64,000 bases of DNA from Beijerinckia mobilis. GTDB taxonomy: Bacteria; Pseudomonadota; Alphaproteobacteria; Rhizobiales; Beijerinckiaceae. Every line of letters starts with the position of its first letter. Position 1 is the first letter of the stretch. The DNA lies in NCBI RefSeq assembly GCF_000745425.1, contig NZ_JQJH01000002.1, positions 248,001 to 312,000 of the forward strand, read 5' to 3'. Shown one piece after another: positions 63,110 to 64,000 of the stretch. The translations under genes were made by a program, and so were the position numbers. Under the pieces are notes generated by a model that saw nothing but the letters and a program-made list of their open reading frames with translations, made no database searches and was not told where the DNA came from.

Positions 63110-64000
63110 TCAGTTCTTCAACGGTTTTCCGGTCTTGATCATATGCGCGATGCGCTCACGTGCCGGCTCGGTCAGGGCCGTTTCAACGAAGGCGAGCGTT
63201 GCCCTGTCGTTGAGCTCCTTCTCGCTCAGTGGAGCGCCGGAACCTGAAAGAACATTGATGAGCAGACGCGCGATCTCCCGGTCGTAGGGCGACAGGCTCT
63301 CGCCGATTTCTGCCACTTTCGCTTCGAGAACGGAGGCTGCGGGCAAGGTGAAGGTCGGCGGGGTCAGGGGCTTGAAGCCCTCCTTCGCCGCGAGTGCCAT
63401 CTGTTTGGCGTCGGCAATCAGCCGGTCGCGATTCATCGTCACTTTATCCGTCGGCCGCAGGATATGGCGCGCCTTGGCGTCATAGGCGCCGCTCGCGGCG
63501 CTGGCGCCCAGAACACGTTCGATCACCTCGACGGCGGCGGCCTCGGAGGAGAGACCCTGTTCGAGAAGCCGGATCATCCATTCGAAAATGCCGCCCCAGC
63601 CGGGGATGAGCCCGACTTTGACCTCGACGAGGCCGATCGTCACTTCCGCATGGGCGGCGATCGCATGGGAATGGAGCGCGATTTCGCAGCCGCCGCCGAG
63701 CGTCGCGCCGAAGGGAGCGGCGATGATCGGGAAGCCGGCATATTTCACCGCGTTGAACGAGGCGAGGCCGCTCTCGATAAAGGTCTCGATCGCCTTGCCG
63801 TCGCCTTTCTCGGAGAGCGCCAGAATGGCGGAAAGATCGGCGCCGGCGCTGAAGGCCGGGCCCTCATTGCCGATGACGATGCCGGAGAAATCCTTCGGCG
63901 TGTCCTGGACCATCTCGCCGACAGCTTCCAGAAGCCGTGGCGTGAAGACATTCATCTTGGTGCGGGCTTCGAAGAGGCCGATGCCGTCGCCGAGATCCCA
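63110..64000 (-). CDS. FadJ/FadB-type 3-hydroxyacyl-CoA dehydrogenase, C-terminal crotonase part (partial)
   Basis: This gene runs off the right edge; 296 codons of its 3' part are present. The visible region is a crotonase domain with both catalytic glutamates in place (GGGCEIAL and GLVEVKVGL) and the GPAFSAGADL oxyanion-hole loop. The upstream residues visible before the first ATG (DLGDGIGLFEARTKMN) match the junction in two-domain proteins in which a 3-hydroxyacyl-CoA dehydrogenase precedes the crotonase domain, so the internal ATG is not the start. It would hydrate enoyl-CoA and oxidise the product, completing the pathway with the acyl-CoA dehydrogenase downstream. Confidence 0.82.
   Translation of the reverse strand, partial: WDLGDGIGLFEARTKMNVFTPRLLEAVGEMVQDTPKDFSGIVIGNEGPAFSAGADLSAILALSEKGDGKAIETFIESGLASFNAVKYAGFPIIAAPFGATLGGGCEIALHSHAIAAHAEVTIGLVEVKVGLIPGWGGIFEWMIRLLEQGLSSEAAAVEVIERVLGASAASGAYDAKARHILRPTDKVTMNRDRLIADAKQMALAAKEGFKPLTPPTFTLPAASVLEAKVAEIGESLSPYDREIARLLINVLSGSGAPLSEKELNDRATLAFVETALTEPARERIAHMIKTGKPLKN

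Noticed and set aside
60926-63247. A 773-codon plus-strand open frame opposite the acyl-CoA dehydrogenase gene
   Set aside because: It is antisense to a gene with clear catalytic motifs; the predicted protein is Gly/Arg/Glu-rich and matches no family.

Overview
The window is high-GC, gene-dense chromosomal DNA from an alphaproteobacterium of the order Hyphomicrobiales (Rhizobiales). Beijerinckiaceae-type relatives are the best guess. The evidence is the DUF3108 protein beside an SUV3-like helicase with a low-complexity tail, HWE/HisKA_2-type signalling, a DUF3141 polyester-synthase-like protein, an AcdA-type acyl-CoA dehydrogenase and a CioAB-type bd oxidase. The genus call is inference. I see no rRNA, convincing tRNA, CRISPR array, transposase, phage gene or origin.

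Layout. 0.5-8 kb: DUF3108 secreted protein, SUV3-like RNA helicase, DUF3311 plus a monocarboxylate-type Na+/solute symporter, and a CBS-CBS-BON protein. 8.2-13.2 kb (minus strand): BluB (lower cobalamin ligand) coupled to a two-domain MaoC hydratase, a DUF3141 PHA-synthase-like protein and a small coiled-coil protein. 13.6-18 kb: an RND efflux pair. 18-20.8 kb: an AT-rich stretch holding a minus-strand intrinsic terminator, the GTPase YchF, and a decayed sulfonate-binding protein. 21-26 kb: a DUF2382 stress-type protein, then a zinc-type ABC importer (small membrane protein, ATPase, permease, binding protein) behind a Zur-like operator. 26-32 kb: exported metallo-beta-lactamase-fold protein, ClC channel, DUF4239, DUF1810 and a periplasmic HAD phosphatase. 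32-39 kb: beta-carbonic anhydrase, panB, YqeY and a CioAB/CydAB quinol oxidase with a clear terminator. 38.8-46 kb: an octaheme TPR cytochrome, an arylsulfatase, a PepSY-like secreted protein and an LpoA-like lipoprotein. 46-50.4 kb: an orphan HigA-like regulator and a three-gene phosphorelay. 50.7-56 kb: a MogA/MoaB protein, an ATP-grasp/alpha-E fusion coupled to a transglutaminase, and a TauE/SafE exporter. 56-64 kb (minus strand): a fatty-acid/acetoacetate module made of a crotonase-like protein, AtoA, AtoD, EtfA, EtfB, acyl-CoA dehydrogenase and the C-terminal end of a FadJ-type protein.

How the genes work together. The last module forms a route: acyl-CoA dehydrogenase passes electrons to EtfBA, the FadJ-type enzyme hydrates and oxidises the product, and AtoDA moves CoA between acetoacetate and acetate or acyl groups. 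The BluB/MaoC/DUF3141 group combines an (R)-hydratase-like enzyme with a protein that keeps a PHA-synthase-like Cys-Asp-His triad. The zinc importer looks self-contained and zinc-repressed. Families of palindromic repeats sit between several genes.

The least described material is the 41-residue membrane protein in the zinc operon, the DUF3141 neighbourhood, the octaheme cytochrome with its sulfatase partner, the ATP-grasp/alpha-E/transglutaminase pair, and the minus-strand transcript near 18.1-18.5 kb.
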